Of a stretch of 64,000 bases of DNA, positions 34,733-43,275 are shown piece after piece. Each line of letters begins with the position of its first letter. Within the stretch, counting starts at the first letter, position 1. Origin of the DNA: CAYNLK01 sp964398055 (GTDB lineage: Bacteria; Chloroflexota; Anaerolineae; 4572-78; J111); contig CAYNLK010000008.1 in the NCBI GenBank assembly GCA_964398055.1, positions 121,159 to 185,158 on the forward strand, given 5' to 3'. The notes below the pieces were generated by a model, which worked only from the letters and a program-made list of their open reading frames with translations, had not been told where the DNA came from and did not search any database. The position numbers and the translations under genes are program-made.

Positions 34733-35671
34733 ATGACCTACATAATTGTGGGGGTGGTGGTTATTATCGTGCTGGTTGGGGTGTTTGCCCTGGTGCGTTA
34801 CGGCCTCAGAACTTCAAGAGAGCCAGGAGACGTTCAGGCCCGTTTGGAAGAGTATGCCAAGAGAACTGATGCGCCTTTAACCCTGGAGGAAATTGAACTC
34901 TCTCAGCCGTTCAGCCAGCGGGTCATTCGCCCCATGTTATTGAACCTGGCCAAAGGTTTTAGCCGGCTTTCCCCGGCCAGGTCCCGCCAGGCCGCCGAAT
35001 TGCAGTTGGAATTAGCCGGCAGACCCAATAACTGGAGTCCAACCGAGTTCTTTGGGCTGCGCGTTTTTGTGGCTCTGGTGTTGGGCGTGTTGATATTTTT
35101 GTTGGCCACCTTTTCATCGCCGGCCTGGGCTATTGTCTATGGCCTGGGGGCGGCCCTCATTGGCTACTTCATGCCGATTTTGTGGCTCCGTTCAAAGATC
35201 AGACAGCGCCAGAGCGAGATCATCAAAACATTGCCCGATGCCCTGGATTTGCTGACAATTACGGTGGAGGCAGGGATGGGCTTTGATGGGGCTATGCAGA
35301 AGGTGGCCGAAAAGTGGGATAACCAGTTGAGCAAGGGTTTTACCAAAGTAGTGCAAGAAATGCGCCTGGGGATAGCCCGCCGGGACGCCTTGAAAAATAT
35401 GGATCAATCCATGGGCGTGCCGGATGTGACTACCTTTGTGGCGGCCATTATCCAGGCTGAGCAGCTTGGGGTGAGTATCGCCAAGATTCTTAGAGTTCAA
35501 TCTGAACAGATGCGGATTAAACGCCGCCAGCGGGCCGAGGAGTTGGCCAATCAAGCCCCCATTAAGATGCTGTTCCCAATGGCATTTCTGATTTTTCCAG
35601 CTTTGTTCATTATCTTGTTGGGGCCGGCGGCGTTAATCATTATGGAGACACCGGGATTGGTAGGAGGTTAA
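34733..35671 (+). CDS. tadC: Tad inner-membrane platform protein TadC
   Basis: 312 residues, ATG behind GAGAGG. One N-terminal helix, two helices near residues 100-145, T2SSF domain (LPDALDLLTITVEAGMGFD; MDQSMGVPDVTTFVAAIIQ) and a last helix (MAFLIFPALFIILLGPAALI). Pairs with TadB. It is the last recognisable tad gene. No prepilin peptidase, Flp pilin or secretin gene lies in the window. Confidence 0.93.
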   Translation: MTYIIVGVVVIIVLVGVFALVRYGLRTSREPGDVQARLEEYAKRTDAPLTLEEIELSQPFSQRVIRPMLLNLAKGFSRLSPARSRQAAELQLELAGRPNNWSPTEFFGLRVFVALVLGVLIFLLATFSSPAWAIVYGLGAALIGYFMPILWLRSKIRQRQSEIIKTLPDALDLLTITVEAGMGFDGAMQKVAEKWDNQLSKGFTKVVQEMRLGIARRDALKNMDQSMGVPDVTTFVAAIIQAEQLGVSIAKILRVQSEQMRIKRRQRAEELANQAPIKMLFPMAFLIFPALFIILLGPAALIIMETPGLVGG

Positions 35672-35732
35672 TCAGGCTAAACGCCCGAAAAAAGGCTCTG
35701 GCGCCACTGTTCTCTAGAATTCGAACTTACAT

Positions 35733-36077
35733 ATGCAAGTTTTTAACCACACTCGTAATGTCCCACTGATTACGCAAGGTCGCCTAGCAAACACATTCTG
35801 GTCAAGATTGCGGGGATTGTTGGGGGCAGTACCTCTTCAAAAAGAAGAGGGCTTAATCTTGGTGGGTGAAAAAAGCATCCACACCTTCTTTATGAGCTTC
35901 GCCATTGATGTCGTCTATGTTGATAAAAATTATCGAGTCATCCGGGCCGATGCCAATATGATCCCTTACCGGGTTGGTCCATTGGTCACCCAGGCGGTGT
36001 ATGTGCTGGAGCTGCCGGTCGGTACTATTGCGGCTACAGCAACTCAGGTGGGTGACCTGCTCGAATTTGACGATTAA
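35733..36077 (+). CDS. DUF192 protein
   Basis: 114 residues. Matches the DUF192 pattern: RLANTFWSRLRGLLG near the start, the EEGLILVGEKSIHTFFM block, DVVYVDKNYRVI and the VLELPVGT end. The function of the family is not established; no signal peptide is seen here, though some members have one. It follows tadC after 61 bases with no clear ribosome site. Its neighbours downstream (comF, hpf) are housekeeping, so it may mark the end of the Tad unit. Confidence 0.85.
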   Translation: MQVFNHTRNVPLITQGRLANTFWSRLRGLLGAVPLQKEEGLILVGEKSIHTFFMSFAIDVVYVDKNYRVIRADANMIPYRVGPLVTQAVYVLELPVGTIAATATQVGDLLEFDD

Positions 36078-36135
36078 GCTCAATTCTTCCGTCCTTTCCC
36101 TCCTTGACCGTAAGAACCACTACGATCACAAGAGT

Positions 36136-36861
36136 GTGACCCAGGTGTTAGCACAAACACTTCTGCAAAAAACTGGCCGTTTCCTCCTCGACATCATCTA
36201 TCCGCCGCGCTGTGTTAGTTGTGGAACCACCAACGCCTGGTTGTGTCCCTCTTGCGCGGGTCAAATTGCTTTTATTACTGAGCCTATCTGTGAGCGTTGC
36301 GGTACAGTGCTGCCTGATCCGCTGAAACCATCCTGTCGCCAGTGCCAGCATAATCCGCTTCAATATATTGAGGCTATCAGGTCGGCGGCTTACTTTGAGA
36401 ATAACCCCATTCGACCGGCCATTCACCTCCTCAAATATCGCAATCACAAAGCCGTTGCGGCGACTCTTGGTCAAATCCTGGCCGATACTTGTCAACGTTA
36501 TCACCTCCGGGCGGATATCATTGTGCCGGTACCCTTACATCTTTCCCGTCTGCGGGAGCGGGGGTATAATCAGGGTGAGCTTCTGGCCAGAGAGCTAGGC
36601 GCCTTACTTGGTTTACCGGTTGATGCGCATACGTTGCAGCGGGCCAGAGCTACTCAATCTCAAATGAAGTTAGGCGCGGCGGAACGTCGCCAGAATGTGG
36701 TGGGTGCATTTAGCTGTGGCCGCAATACTCTGGCCGGTCAAAGGGTGTTGCTCATCGATGACGTATGCACCACTGGCTCAACTTTAGATGCCTGCGCTGA
36801 GGCCTTAAAAGAGGCCGGTGTTGCTTCGGTATGGGGAGTAACCCTGGCCAAGGCCCGGTGA
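36136..36861 (+). CDS. comF: ComF-family phosphoribosyltransferase-like protein
   Basis: About 241 residues from the GTG at 36136, a tentative start: the open frame reaches back to 35974 inside DUF192 and no ribosome site decides. Residues about 25-75 carry two zinc-binding pairs (CVSCG ... CPSC and CERCG ... CRQC), followed by the phosphoribosyltransferase fold with DIIVPVPLHLSRLRERGYNQ and the PRPP loop VLLIDDVCTTGSTLD. ComF proteins act in DNA uptake and, in some bacteria, in stalled-fork recovery. Tad-like pili and ComF need not be linked; adjacency is noted only. Confidence 0.9.
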   Translation: MTQVLAQTLLQKTGRFLLDIIYPPRCVSCGTTNAWLCPSCAGQIAFITEPICERCGTVLPDPLKPSCRQCQHNPLQYIEAIRSAAYFENNPIRPAIHLLKYRNHKAVAATLGQILADTCQRYHLRADIIVPVPLHLSRLRERGYNQGELLARELGALLGLPVDAHTLQRARATQSQMKLGAAERRQNVVGAFSCGRNTLAGQRVLLIDDVCTTGSTLDACAEALKEAGVASVWGVTLAKAR

Positions 36862-36911
36862 TGAACCCATACACCTAAATTCTAAAGCCTTGGGCTAGAA
36901 AGGAAAGAAAA

Positions 36912-37493
36912 ATGCAGCTGGTTTTAAAAGGTAAAAATTTCATTGTCTCGGACCGGATTCGAGATTACGTTGAGAAGAAAATAGGTAAACTTGACCGCTA
37001 TTTGCCGGATATTGACGAGACACGGGTTGAAATTACCGAAGAAAAAACCAAAAGCGCGCGGGACAGAAAGGTGGTGCAAGTAACGCTACGAACCAATAGC
37101 ACTATTCTGCGGGCCGAAGAACGGGGCGAGGCTATCTATGCTTGTATCGATGCCGTGGCCGAAAAAATCCAGCGCCAGATTGTTCGTTACAAAGGCAAGC
37201 GCGTTGACCGCTGGCAGGGGCAGCTCAATAAGCGCAAAGATATGGAAGATCTGGGCTTGATGCCTGAGCTTGATCAGCAGGCCATGGAGGCTCTGGCTGA
37301 AGAAAGTGAGCGCAAGATTGTGCGGACCAAGCGCTTTACCGCTCACCCTATGAGTCAGGACGAGGCAGTTGAGCAGATGGAGTTGCTGGGCCACGATTTC
37401 TTTGTATTTTTCAATGCTGAAACGGGCCGAATGAATGTGCTCTATCGCCGGGCAGATAATAACTATGGGCTATTAGACCCGGAGTTAGTCTAA
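36912..37493 (+). CDS. hpf: ribosome hibernation promoting factor, long form
   Basis: 193 residues, ATG behind AAGGAAAG. N-terminal HPF/RaiA domain (about 1-100: LKGKNFIVSDRIRDYVEKKI; GEAIYACIDAVAEKIQRQI) and the C-terminal dimerisation domain (about 130-190: VRTKRFTAHPMSQDEAVEQM; FFVFFNAETGRMNVLYRR). Long-form HPF dimerises and joins two 70S ribosomes into a 100S particle in stationary phase. A strong terminator follows. Confidence 0.96.
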   Translation: MQLVLKGKNFIVSDRIRDYVEKKIGKLDRYLPDIDETRVEITEEKTKSARDRKVVQVTLRTNSTILRAEERGEAIYACIDAVAEKIQRQIVRYKGKRVDRWQGQLNKRKDMEDLGLMPELDQQAMEALAEESERKIVRTKRFTAHPMSQDEAVEQMELLGHDFFVFFNAETGRMNVLYRRADNNYGLLDPELV

Positions 37494-37512
37494 ATTTTTG
37501 ACCTTGAAACTT

Positions 37513-37538
37513 AAGGGGGCGTACAGCCCCCTTTTTTT
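37513..37538 (+). terminator. intrinsic terminator of hpf
   Basis: AAGGGGGC (37513-37520) pairs with GCCCCCTT (37526-37533), 5-base loop, followed by a run of T to 37538. Confidence 0.9.
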
Positions 37539-37601
37539 GTGGCGCTATGGGGGTGGAATAGACTACAGCGGGAGCGGCAACCGGCCCGGCTAGTGCGGAT
37601 G

Positions 37602-37636
37602 AAAAAGAGGCCCCTGGGGGGAGGGGGCCTCTTTTT
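37602..37636. terminator. bidirectional terminator between hpf and the glycosyltransferase genes
   Basis: AAAAAGAGGCCCC (37602-37614) pairs perfectly with GGGGCCTCTTTTT (37624-37636). A-run on the left and T-run on the right allow use from both sides; the minus-strand glycosyltransferase unit ends about 200 bases to the right. Nothing recognisable lies in 37640-37833. Confidence 0.85.
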
Positions 37637-37833
37637 GCTGGCATAGGTCAGGAAATCAGGCGCTAGACAGTAACAAGTTAAGGTAGAACCGGTGTCGGGT
37701 GACGGATAAGGCTAGTTGAATTCGAAGGGTGTGAAGAAAGGTACCAGCAACCATACTATACCATTAAGGCCGGTGAAGCGCCACCCCAAAAATTGGTGAT
37801 TATTTTGAGGCGAGAACGGTAGTCAACTTGCCG

Positions 37834-38598
37834 TCAGTTTGGCTCGGCCTGGTACAACTGCCGTAAACGCAGGTAGGTCACAAACATATACCAACTCATC
37901 AAACTGCACACCTGTAAGCCCACCCAGCCATCTTTGTACCCTTGCAATGACACGTAGCGTCGCTTGAACTCGCGCAGCGGCATCGTCAGGTAGGTCCACG
38001 GTTTCGCCCTGACCCCTTTTTCCTTTAGAATTTTGGCTTCAAAATCAATGTAGCGATCCTGTTTGCTCTTGAACTGGGCCAGGTTGTCGTAATTGTAATG
38101 GATCAGATGCCCGGTGAGATACCCGGCTTGACCATCGAGGACCACAATCTCGTGGACCTGCCGTTCCGGATCATAATAGGCGGCGTTAACTCGCATCAGG
38201 CGCAGTTGGTAATCAGGATACCAGCCCCCGCCGCGCATGATGTGCCCCCACATAACGTTGTAGCGGGGAAGCCACCAGCCGGCCACATCCGGCTGATCGA
38301 TGGCCGAGCGAATTTCCTCGGCCAATTCCGGGGTAACCCGTTCATCGGCGTCCACAAACAGCAGCCACTCAAACCCCCGCGCTTGAGCATTGCTCAAGGC
38401 CCTGTTGCGGGCCACGGCAAAATTCACAAACTCATTCTGGTATACCCGGGCGCCGAACTCGGCGGCGATTTCGACCGTACCATCGTTGCTGTAGGAGTCC
38501 TCCAGCATGATCTGGTCTGCCCACTGCACGCTTTTCAGGCAATCGCCGATATGCGCCGCGGCGTTTTTGGTGAGAATCGCAACCAATATTTTAGCCAT
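37834..38598 (-). CDS. family 2 glycosyltransferase (WaaE/KdtX-like)
   Basis: 254 residues. GT-A fold of the GT2 family: start ILVAILTKNAAAHIGDCL, DSYSNDGTVEIA for the nucleotide-binding Asp region, DADERVTPEL as the DxD-type metal site, then the LRLMR and HEIVVLDG blocks typical of the LPS-core WaaE-like branch. The C-terminus (about 215-245) is hydrophobic and may sit at the membrane. It overlaps the end of the preceding gene by 8 bases, so the two are translationally coupled. Acceptor sugar unknown. Confidence 0.92.
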   Translation of the reverse strand: MAKILVAILTKNAAAHIGDCLKSVQWADQIMLEDSYSNDGTVEIAAEFGARVYQNEFVNFAVARNRALSNAQARGFEWLLFVDADERVTPELAEEIRSAIDQPDVAGWWLPRYNVMWGHIMRGGGWYPDYQLRLMRVNAAYYDPERQVHEIVVLDGQAGYLTGHLIHYNYDNLAQFKSKQDRYIDFEAKILKEKGVRAKPWTYLTMPLREFKRRYVSLQGYKDGWVGLQVCSLMSWYMFVTYLRLRQLYQAEPN

Positions 38599-39604
38599 AT
38601 TTCTCTTGTACCTGTGGTTGAGACCAGATAGCCCTTACCTGGTTATAGCCGCGCAATCGTTCGGCCAGAGCGGCCTGGTCTAATTCGCCTCGCCGTGCCG
38701 CCTCAACCGCCTGGCCGGCCAGTCGCCGCATACCCAGGCTGACAATCTGCCTGGCCAGCCACACTTTGAACGGGGAGTAATATTGGCCATAAAATCGACG
38801 GCGACTGGTCCACAGATTGACGAAGCTGCTGGTTTGGATTTGGGTACTGCTCTGGCCGCCCAGGTGGATGACTTTGGCCGCCGGCACACAGTACGCCTCC
38901 CAACCGGCTGCCCGGATGCGCTTGCTCCAATCGACTTCTTCAACATACATATGATACTGCTCGTCCAGCAAGCCGACCTGCTCAATTGCCTCCCGGCGCA
39001 CACACATGGCTGCGCCCAGCGGGTGACCGACTTTGAAGGGTTGGCCTCGCTGATAGAGCTGGCGCGGGTAGCGGCCGTTCAAACGGGACTCAACCAACCG
39101 GCCGGGGCCGGGTAATAACTCGATGGCTAATTGCCCCAGGCCGGGAAAATCAAAGCCGCTGTGCTGAAATGCACCGTCGTCGAAAAGCAGCTGCGCCCCG
39201 GCAATGCCGGCTTGCGGGGTGCGGTGCAGAAAATCAACCAGGCTTTGGAGCGCGCCGGGTTGCACTTCGGTGTCAGGGTTGAGCAGGAGCACGGCAGCCG
39301 GTCGCGCCTGGGTCGATGGGGCCGGAGACGCCGTATCAGCCCGGTTTCGGTTGGCAAATCCAATGGCTCGCAGGGCGGCGTTATTGCCGGCGGCAAAGCC
39401 CAAATTCCGGTCACTGGCAATCAGGTGCAGCCCGGCAAAGTCGCGACGCAGCATCTCCACCGAGCCGTCGCTGGAGCCGTTGTCGACCACCCAAATCTGA
39501 GCGGCCAGGTTGCTGCCGGCCAGGTCGGCTTGAACGGAGCGCAGGCAGGCGGCCAGCAGGTCGCGCACATTCCAGTTAACGATAATAATGGCCAGATCGA
39601 TCAT
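38591..39604 (-). CDS. family 2 glycosyltransferase (rhamnosyltransferase-like)
   Basis: 337 residues from the ATG at 39602-39604 (MIDLAIIIVNWNVRD); the open frame reaches back to 39688 but there encodes only the tandem-repeat peptide TIHNSQF. GT2 motifs: IIIVNWN, VDNGSSDGS, LLLNPDTEV (DxD-type), GAMCVRREAIEQVGLLDE and EEVDWSKRIRAAGWE. This is the rhamnosyltransferase-like branch used in O-antigen and wall polysaccharide synthesis. No ribosome site lies before the start: the seven upstream heptamers begin 2 bases from the ATG. A repeat-controlled translation start is possible. Confidence 0.9.
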   Translation of the reverse strand: MIDLAIIIVNWNVRDLLAACLRSVQADLAGSNLAAQIWVVDNGSSDGSVEMLRRDFAGLHLIASDRNLGFAAGNNAALRAIGFANRNRADTASPAPSTQARPAAVLLLNPDTEVQPGALQSLVDFLHRTPQAGIAGAQLLFDDGAFQHSGFDFPGLGQLAIELLPGPGRLVESRLNGRYPRQLYQRGQPFKVGHPLGAAMCVRREAIEQVGLLDEQYHMYVEEVDWSKRIRAAGWEAYCVPAAKVIHLGGQSSTQIQTSSFVNLWTSRRRFYGQYYSPFKVWLARQIVSLGMRRLAGQAVEAARRGELDQAALAERLRGYNQVRAIWSQPQVQEKYG

Positions 39605-39605
39605 A

Positions 39606-39654
39606 GTGAATTGTGAATTGTGAATTGTGAATTGTGAATTGTGAATTGTGAATG
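39606..39654. repeat. heptanucleotide tandem array, GTGAATT x6 plus one variant
   Basis: Six perfect GTGAATT units (39606-39647) and a seventh GTGAATG (39648-39654). It abuts the start codon of the minus-strand glycosyltransferase. A further CTATTCG-type array lies at about 39714-39738. Confidence 0.95.
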
Positions 39655-39746
39655 CTGAATGACAAAGGTTGGCTTTTTGAATAGGCAAGTAACGTTATTC
39701 GCTCTACACTATCCGCTATTCGCCTATTCGCTATTCGCAAATTCTC

Positions 39747-40985
39747 TCAGTATCCAATCACAATAGGCTGCGGGTCCACGTGGTCATTGAAAACATCGAT
39801 ACGAACGTGTTCGTGAATCAGGCCCGCCCAGAAGGTCACCCGGTCTCTATCGGCGATGGGGTCGAGCAGTTGGATCGAGCCGGTAACCACAGCCCGCTGG
39901 CCCGGCAAAAGAAAGTATTCGGTGTTGCCGTTGATCACCCGCTGTTCCAGTTCGGCCAGATTGCCGACGGCCCAGCGGTAGGGGTAAGCGTAACTGGGAT
40001 TGCCCTCGTAATCAATGCCCACCCGCCAGGCCCCCGAAGATTCGTAAAAGCCCTTGGTATTGAAATTCTCATCGCTGCGATACGGCTCCCCTGAGCTGGG
40101 GCCGTGGGTACGAATGGGCACGCTGCCGAAATTCTCGACGGTGAGGGTGAAAGCCAGGGTTTGGCCCAGGGGAACGACTTTGTCGCCGGTAGCCGGGTTA
40201 TAAAAGTCTACGTTGGCCGCCACGATGTCGGCCCGGGGCACGCCGCCCTCGGCGATGGTCAGGGTGCTGGTGACGACGGTCCGGTTGCCGACCCGATCTT
40301 CGGCCTCGGCATAAACAGTGTAGACTCCGTCCGGAGGCGGGTCCGCCCCCAGGTCAACCCCGCCCTCGTAGTCGTAGGTGTGAAAGCCCGGTTCACCCGG
40401 CTTGACTTCTCGCTCTACTTCGGCGATGGGGTAGCGGGTTTGCCCATCAGGCCCCAACAGGTAGACGCTGGTCGCGGCGGCTTTGGTTAAGTAATAGTTG
40501 ATCACCACCCGGTCGTCGATGCCGTCTTGGTTGGGGGTGAAGATTTGGGGGAACACGCTGAAGCCCTGGAGTTCCGGTTTGGTCGTGTCGGCGTCGGTAA
40601 TGGTCAGGCTGCCTTGCCGGCTGGCTGTTACGCCGTCATCAGCGACGGCCTCAACCACCCAGGTGTAGGCGCCGTCGGGCAGCATGGTGCCGTTGATGAC
40701 TCCGCCAAAGTCCACCTGATAGCTCCCGGCCGACCGCCGGCGGCCCTCTCTAAAATAGTGGCGCTGGCCGGCTTCATCGACCAGATAAATGGATAGATCG
40801 GCCGAGCGAGACAGACTGTAGCTGATGCGGGTCACGTCGCTCAAACCGTCGGCGTTGGGGCTGATGCTCTCCGGGTTTACCGTGACGTTTGACAGCAGCG
40901 AACCGCCGCTACAGGCGGTGATGAACACCAGCATGATAACCGGAAGAAAGAATATTTGAAATAAAACCTTGATCCTGATTGGCAT
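39747..40985 (-). CDS. lipoprotein with FlgD-like Ig domains
   Basis: 412 residues. Basic start, hydrophobic helix and lipobox ITAC followed by SGG give a type II signal peptide, so it is lipid-anchored outside the membrane. Two FlgD-type Ig units begin with the signature SPNADGLSDVTRISYSL and TPNQDGIDDRVVINYYL, each ending in a G-Y/T-W/Y strand (DGAYTWVVEA, DGVYTVYAEA). The last ~160 residues form another beta-rich part without recognised family. It lies between glycosyltransferase genes and may carry or bind surface polysaccharide (inference). Confidence 0.85.
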   Translation of the reverse strand: MPIRIKVLFQIFFLPVIMLVFITACSGGSLLSNVTVNPESISPNADGLSDVTRISYSLSRSADLSIYLVDEAGQRHYFREGRRRSAGSYQVDFGGVINGTMLPDGAYTWVVEAVADDGVTASRQGSLTITDADTTKPELQGFSVFPQIFTPNQDGIDDRVVINYYLTKAAATSVYLLGPDGQTRYPIAEVEREVKPGEPGFHTYDYEGGVDLGADPPPDGVYTVYAEAEDRVGNRTVVTSTLTIAEGGVPRADIVAANVDFYNPATGDKVVPLGQTLAFTLTVENFGSVPIRTHGPSSGEPYRSDENFNTKGFYESSGAWRVGIDYEGNPSYAYPYRWAVGNLAELEQRVINGNTEYFLLPGQRAVVTGSIQLLDPIADRDRVTFWAGLIHEHVRIDVFNDHVDPQPIVIGY

Positions 40986-41080
40986 TTAAAGCTCGCTCAT
41001 ATTAAGTACAAGTGCCGGTCACTTTTGCCTTGTTATTCAACGATTAAGCCTACCACAAAGGCCATAGAGCGTCAAAACCA

Positions 41081-43186
41081 TCAGCGGACTTCGATTTCGG
41101 CTAACCGATGCTGCTCTTTGGCGCCGGCCAGGCCAATAACCAGTTGATACCGGCCCGGCGGGGTCACCGGGTTGAGGTTCACATCCACATCGTGGCGAAT
41201 GATCAGGCTGCGGCCGGCCGCGGCCGGCCATTGGGCCGGTGGATATAAATTGAGCGCATCGTTGGTTCGGGTCAAACTTTTGCCCCACACGCCTTCCGGC
41301 CCCACCAGTTCCAGATAAGGGCTGGTATCGCCGCCAACCGGCCTGGTTGCGGTCCAGTAGAGGGTTACGTGGAGCCAGCCAGACGGCGGATGGAACAGCG
41401 CATCCGTGGCCGTGACGATGGGGTCGGCCTGGTAGCCGACCAGGCGCAGGCCGTTCCCGAATTGAATATCGACCGGGCTGGCCTCCGGCGGCAAGCTGTC
41501 GAACCGGTAGCCGGGGACGTAGGCGGTGAGGCTGATGCCGGGGGGGTACAGTTCCGTGACCAGCGGGTACCGGCCGGCCAACCACTGCTCCACCCGGCGG
41601 TTGGGGTCGGCCCCCTGCCAGTGGGATTGAATCAACCAGATAACCGGATGATCATCGACCACCCCGGCCAGCGGGCCGTCGATCGGCGTCTCCGGGGTCA
41701 CGCTGCTGAAGGCGGCGTAAGTTTGGCCGGGACCCTGAAAATAGAACTGAAAAGGGTGGCGCACCCAGTCGGGGTGGATGAGAATGGCGTGATCGGGCCG
41801 GGCCTGTTCGGCCAGGTAGGCCACGCTCTGCCGCCAGGCTTCTTTGGCTGCCGGGATGCTCCACTGGCCGGGGATGGGCAGGACGGTGACGAGTAGAAGC
41901 AGGAGGAAGGGGAGGGGGGAGTGTGGGGCGGGGAGGGGGGAACGTGGAGCGTGGAGCGAAAAGCGAGGAGTGAGGAGCGACGCCCACTTGCCGAGATTGT
42001 CTGCGCCGAGGGCGGCTAAAAGTAGCAGCCACGGGACCATTACAATGAAGTAGCGCTCGCCAAAAAAGGCCAACTGGTTGCGAAACAGGAGCAGGTTGGC
42101 GATGAGGAAAGGGGCGACCAGGAGCAGGGTGATGAGCAGGCGCGGGTGGGGCAGGAGTTCTGCGATTTGCGACACCTGCCCTGCGGGTTTACGATTTACG
42201 ATTTGCGACACCCGCCCTGCGGGTTTGTGATTTGCGATTTGCGATTTGAGTTCTGAGTTTATGGGTTTGAGGTAGGCCGCGCCCGCAAAGAAGGCCAGGA
42301 TTAGCGGCAAGGCTGGTTGCAGCAGGGGCGATAGCGGCGCTTTCCAGACGGTGAAGGCTTGCAGCAGCCACCAGATTCGCTGCCAGAAGCCGCTGAGCGG
42401 GTCGCCGGGCGTTGTTTCGCCGGAGAAGCGCCAGATAGCCACGGCTACCGGCGCAAACGCAGCGACGATCATCAGGCTAGAAAGGCCAAACCACAACCAC
42501 AGCCGCCGGCGGCGGGGATAGCTGATAATCAGCCATAAGCCCAGGGCCGGTAGCAAAAAGCCACTGTAGAGGTGGCTGTAAAGGCCGGCCACGGCGAAGA
42601 GGATGAAGAGAATAGTGAAGCGTGAAGCGTGAAGTGTAAAGCGTGAATGGTCGCGAGGCATGGTGGATGGTTGTGAACTGTTCTGAGCGGTGAATTGGGC
42701 TTGTTCTGTGATTTCTTGCCGATTGTGGTTTGTAGTTTTGACGAGCTGGAGAAAAGCCCAGACGGTGAGCGCGCCAAATAGAACGGCCGGCGCGTACATA
42801 CGGGCTTCCTGGCTGTACCAGATCAGGAAGGGATTGAAGGTCACCAGCAGAGCCGCAAACAGGGCCACGCGCCGGTTGAAGAGCATAGTCGCCAGGCTGG
42901 CCGTCGCCGGGATCAGCAGGACGCCGTAGAATACGGACGGCAGCCGCACGCTGAACTCGCTGAAGTCGAAAATCGCGGCCCAGCCCTTGAGGGTGAGGTA
43001 GTAAAGCGGCGGCAGCCGGTCCTCCACCAGGGTGAAGCCGACTTCTAAAATCCGGGGTAGGCTTTGCCTGGCCCAGTAGACGCTAACGGCCTCGTCGAAC
43101 CAGAGGCTATGGTAGGTGAGGTTGTGTAGCCGCAGGGCCAGCCCGATGCTGATGATGAGCCATATCCACAAGTGATATTTTTTCAC
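41081..43186 (-). CDS. GT39-type membrane glycosyltransferase with repeat-derived in-frame insertions
   Basis: About 701 residues from the GTG at 43184-43186 (VKKYHLWIWL); the frame continues upstream to 43393 but would overlap the gene before it and is not protein-like. About ten membrane helices. GT-C features: WFDEAV in the first outside loop (acidic catalytic motif) and RLPPLYYLTL after the second helix. These enzymes move a sugar from a polyprenyl phosphate carrier outside the membrane. Three repeat arrays lie in the coding sequence (41944-41978, 42165-42227, 42615-42649) and encode low-complexity loops such as KPAGQVSQI. The C-terminal ~200 residues are soluble and beta-rich. The frame survives all three arrays, so the gene is probably functional. 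Confidence 0.85.
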   Translation of the reverse strand: MKKYHLWIWLIISIGLALRLHNLTYHSLWFDEAVSVYWARQSLPRILEVGFTLVEDRLPPLYYLTLKGWAAIFDFSEFSVRLPSVFYGVLLIPATASLATMLFNRRVALFAALLVTFNPFLIWYSQEARMYAPAVLFGALTVWAFLQLVKTTNHNRQEITEQAQFTAQNSSQPSTMPRDHSRFTLHASRFTILFILFAVAGLYSHLYSGFLLPALGLWLIISYPRRRRLWLWFGLSSLMIVAAFAPVAVAIWRFSGETTPGDPLSGFWQRIWWLLQAFTVWKAPLSPLLQPALPLILAFFAGAAYLKPINSELKSQIANHKPAGRVSQIVNRKPAGQVSQIAELLPHPRLLITLLLVAPFLIANLLLFRNQLAFFGERYFIVMVPWLLLLAALGADNLGKWASLLTPRFSLHAPRSPLPAPHSPLPFLLLLLVTVLPIPGQWSIPAAKEAWRQSVAYLAEQARPDHAILIHPDWVRHPFQFYFQGPGQTYAAFSSVTPETPIDGPLAGVVDDHPVIWLIQSHWQGADPNRRVEQWLAGRYPLVTELYPPGISLTAYVPGYRFDSLPPEASPVDIQFGNGLRLVGYQADPIVTATDALFHPPSGWLHVTLYWTATRPVGGDTSPYLELVGPEGVWGKSLTRTNDALNLYPPAQWPAAAGRSLIIRHDVDVNLNPVTPPGRYQLVIGLAGAKEQHRLAEIEVR
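41944..41978. repeat. heptanucleotide array GTGGAGC-type x5 inside coding sequence
   Basis: Units GTGGAGC, GTGGAGC, GAAAAGC, GAGGAGT, GAGGAGC. Five 7-bp units total 35 bases, so copy-number change by one would shift the frame of the glycosyltransferase. A GGGGAGG-rich stretch (about 41907-41940) lies beside it. Confidence 0.85.
42165..42227. repeat. 36-bp-period direct repeat inside coding sequence
   Basis: A 27-base unit starting GATTTGCGACACC and ending CCCTGCGGGTTT occurs at 42165-42191 and 42201-42227 with one difference. The 36-base period keeps the frame and yields a 12-residue repeat in the protein. More GATTTGC units follow to about 42249. Confidence 0.9.
42615..42649. repeat. heptanucleotide array GTGAAGC-type x5 inside coding sequence
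   Basis: Units GTGAAGC, GTGAAGC, GTGAAGT, GTAAAGC, GTGAATG. Same family vocabulary as the GTGAATT array at 39606 and the GTGAAAC hairpin at 53070. Confidence 0.88.
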
Positions 43187-43275
43187 AGCAGGGCATCCTA
43201 CCACGGCGAAGACAGAGGGGCAACAATGAGCCGGTCGGGGCTGAAGTCGGCCAGGTCGCGGGGCTTTGTTTGAAA

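Noticed and set aside
37640..37833. Small gene between hpf and the glycosyltransferases
   Set aside because: No frame with ribosome site or protein-like composition on either strand; only terminators at the left.
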